A stretch of 7,041 nt of DNA from Actinomycetota bacterium. Its GTDB lineage: Bacteria > Actinomycetota > Actinomycetes > Nanopelagicales > Nanopelagicaceae. Both the position numbers and the translations under genes were made by a program. Under the pieces are notes generated by a model. It had not been told where the DNA came from, did not search any database, and worked only from the letters and a program-made list of their open reading frames with translations. Each line of letters starts with the position of its first letter. Positions within the stretch are counted from its first letter, which is position 1. This document shows, one piece after another, positions 5,660-7,041 of this stretch. Location: the NCBI GenBank assembly GCA_009927705.1, contig RFMK01000051.1:1-7041 (forward strand), written 5' to 3'.

Positions 5660-6973
5660 ATGGTGAGCACATTCAGAATCGCAATCGTTGGCGCGGGTCC
5701 GGCTGGTTACTTTGCTGCGCAAGCACTACAGAATTCCCAGACCGACCAACTCACATTCTCTATCGATATGATCGAAAAGCTTCCGACTCCATGGGGCTTA
5801 GTTCGAAGCGGTGTTGCGCCTGACCATCCGAAGATCAAGACAGTCTCGAAAGTATTTGAAAAAATAGCCACCACCGAAAGCTTTAAACTCTTTTGCAATG
5901 TCGAACTTGGGAAAGACATCACCTTAGAAGAGTTGGAAACAAACTATGACGCTGTAGTCATTGCTTCTGGCTCCAGTCGAGGTCGAAAACTAGGAATCCC
6001 AGGCGAAGATCTTCGCGGCTCTTTCTCTGCCGCGGAATTCGTACCCTGGTACAACGCGCACCCTGATTTCGTTGACGTCGACATTGATCTCTCCTGCGAT
6101 ACCGCAGTAGTAATCGGCGCTGGAAATGTAGCGATGGATGTTGCCAGAATGCTTGCTCTAGAACCGAGCGAATTAGATCCCACCGATACTGCCGAACATG
6201 CCCTGGAAAGATTGCATAGTTCATCAATCAGAAAAGTACATATCTGTGGTCGTCGAGGACCAGAGCACGCAGCTTTCACATCACCAGAATTACGCGAACT
6301 TCCAAAACTTGAACACACCGATGTTCATATCGATCAACACCAAATTCAAGCAGCCAAAGACCGCGCTGAAGCTGAAGGTGAAGTGCCAAAAGATGTTAAA
6401 TCCAATCTCGATACGATGCTCGCCATTTCTGATGCAGAGAAAAAGAACCATGCCCGCTCTATGTATTTCCACTTTCTTTCAACTCCACTAGAAATTAGAG
6501 GAAATAGCAAAGTTGAAGAAGTTATTTTTGGAATAAACGAAGTCAAAGATGGAAAAGTCGTTCCAACGAGTGAAACATTTTCAATCAAGTGTGGGCTGGT
6601 CGTGAGCGCAATTGGATACGAGGCAGAAGAAATTGCAGGTCTCAAATACGAGGGTGGTCGAGTTTTAAATATTGATGGGCGAGTAACAGGAAAGCACATC
6701 TATGTAGTTGGTTGGGCAAAACGTGGTCCCTCAGGAGTTATTGGAACAAACAAGAGTGATTCCAGCGACGTAGTGAAGTTACTTATCGAAGACCTTAAGG
6801 CTCCAAAAAACGGTGCTGATCTTGGTGATATCTTGTCAAAGAGAGGCGTTGTACACATTTCACAGGCGAATTGGGAACTCATCAACCAAGCAGAAGTAGC
6901 CGCTGGCGAACCTCATGGAAAGCCCCGCGTGAAATTTACGGACCGAAAGAGAATGCTAGGCTTCGCAGGCTAA
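5660..6973 (+). CDS. fprA: FprA-type ferredoxin/adrenodoxin-like NADP+ reductase
   Basis: A 437-residue flavoprotein that passes electrons between NADPH and ferredoxin, for example to supply P450s or Fe-S enzymes. FAD site: IAIVGAGPAGYFAA (7-20). Family signature: PTPWGLVRSGVAPDHP (42-57). Then YDAVVIASGSSRGRKLGIPG (96-115). NADPH site: VVIGAGNVAMDVARML (150-165), with ICGRRGPEHAAFTSPELREL (195-214) supplying arginines suited to the NADP 2'-phosphate. The C-terminal FAD segment GWAKRGPSGVIGTNKSDSSD (351-370) is also present. Length is close to that of mycobacterial FprA. ATG 5660 sits only 1 nt after AAGGAG, and GTG 5663 at 4 nt may be the real start; the difference is one residue. A TTG at 5612 would add 16 residues unlike the family. 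The gene is divergent from the kinase and ends 3 nt before tRNA-Arg. It is probably a housekeeping gene separate from the sugar locus. Confidence 0.93.
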   Translation: MVSTFRIAIVGAGPAGYFAAQALQNSQTDQLTFSIDMIEKLPTPWGLVRSGVAPDHPKIKTVSKVFEKIATTESFKLFCNVELGKDITLEELETNYDAVVIASGSSRGRKLGIPGEDLRGSFSAAEFVPWYNAHPDFVDVDIDLSCDTAVVIGAGNVAMDVARMLALEPSELDPTDTAEHALERLHSSSIRKVHICGRRGPEHAAFTSPELRELPKLEHTDVHIDQHQIQAAKDRAEAEGEVPKDVKSNLDTMLAISDAEKKNHARSMYFHFLSTPLEIRGNSKVEEVIFGINEVKDGKVVPTSETFSIKCGLVVSAIGYEAEEIAGLKYEGGRVLNIDGRVTGKHIYVVGWAKRGPSGVIGTNKSDSSDVVKLLIEDLKAPKNGADLGDILSKRGVVHISQANWELINQAEVAAGEPHGKPRVKFTDRKRMLGFAG

Positions 6974-6976
6974 ATT

Positions 6977-7041
6977 GCGCCCGTAGCTCAACGGATAGAG
7001 CATCTGACTACGGATCAGAAGGTTTGGGGTTCGAATCCCTA
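6977..7041 (+). tRNA. tRNA-Arg (anticodon ACG), cut by the window end
   Basis: The 5' 65 nt fold as a standard tRNA. Acceptor 5' strand GCGCCCG (6977-6983); D stem GCTC/GAGC (6986-6989 with 6998-7001); anticodon stem TCTGA/TCAGA (7003-7007 with 7015-7019) around loop CTACGGA with anticodon ACG (7010-7012); 5-nt variable loop; T stem TGGGG/CCCTA around TTCGAAT (7030-7036). The 3' acceptor strand and the discriminator base lie beyond the window. An A34 that becomes inosine would read CGU, CGC and CGA, the usual bacterial arrangement. Only 3 nt separate it from the fprA stop, so co-transcription is possible. Confidence 0.95.

Noticed and set aside
5944..6318. 124-codon minus-strand open frame inside fprA
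   Set aside because: It overlaps conserved FprA motifs on the other strand and shows no family features; a shadow frame. The same applies to 6346-6699.
1..7041. Mobile elements, CRISPR arrays, or a novel defence or biosynthetic system
   Set aside because: No spaced repeats, transposase or integrase motifs, or terminal inverted repeats were seen; every sizeable gene belongs to a familiar family.

Overview
This window looks like chromosomal DNA from a compact, moderate-GC actinobacterium (mid-40s % GC by eye). The actinobacterial signs are an FprA-type (adrenodoxin-reductase-like) flavoprotein, a HutC/DasR-type GntR regulator with DasR-like operators, and a CUT1 sugar transporter with no ATPase gene of its own. 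Very short intergenic gaps, overlapping stop codons and low GC would fit the streamlined freshwater lineages (acI / Nanopelagicales). That placement is an inference, not something proven by a marker gene.

Layout: a possible C-terminal tail of an upstream gene (2-43); a GntR/UTRA regulator (76-789, +); nanE, ManNAc-6-phosphate 2-epimerase (786-1490 or 1544, -), which ends tail-to-tail inside the regulator's stop codon; a divergent control region (about 1491-1618) with two DasR-like operator sites 21 bp apart; a secreted CUT1 solute-binding protein (1619-2920, +); a tandem-hairpin spacer (2933-2992); two CUT1 permeases overlapping by ATGA (3018-3884 and 3881-4696, +); a BadF/BadG-type amino-sugar kinase (4693-5580, -), which converges with an overlapping stop; fprA ferredoxin/adrenodoxin-type NADP reductase (5660-6973, +); and the 5' 65 nt of tRNA-Arg(ACG) (6977 to the window end).

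How it works together (inference): genes 76-5580 form one amino-sugar uptake and salvage locus. The binding protein and two permeases import an N-acetylated amino sugar, or a compound carrying one, powered by an ATPase encoded elsewhere. The BadF-type kinase phosphorylates the sugar, and NanE converts ManNAc-6-P to GlcNAc-6-P. The GntR regulator probably binds the two operators between nanE and the binding-protein gene and is released by a phosphorylated amino sugar. No nagA, nagB or nanA is present. fprA and tRNA-Arg look like housekeeping genes unrelated to the sugar locus.

I saw no mobile element, CRISPR array or integrase. No gene-free stretch exceeds about 130 bases. Nothing here is clearly a wholly new system; the most interesting parts are the operator/promoter architecture, the odd kinase motifs and the question of what sugar is imported.
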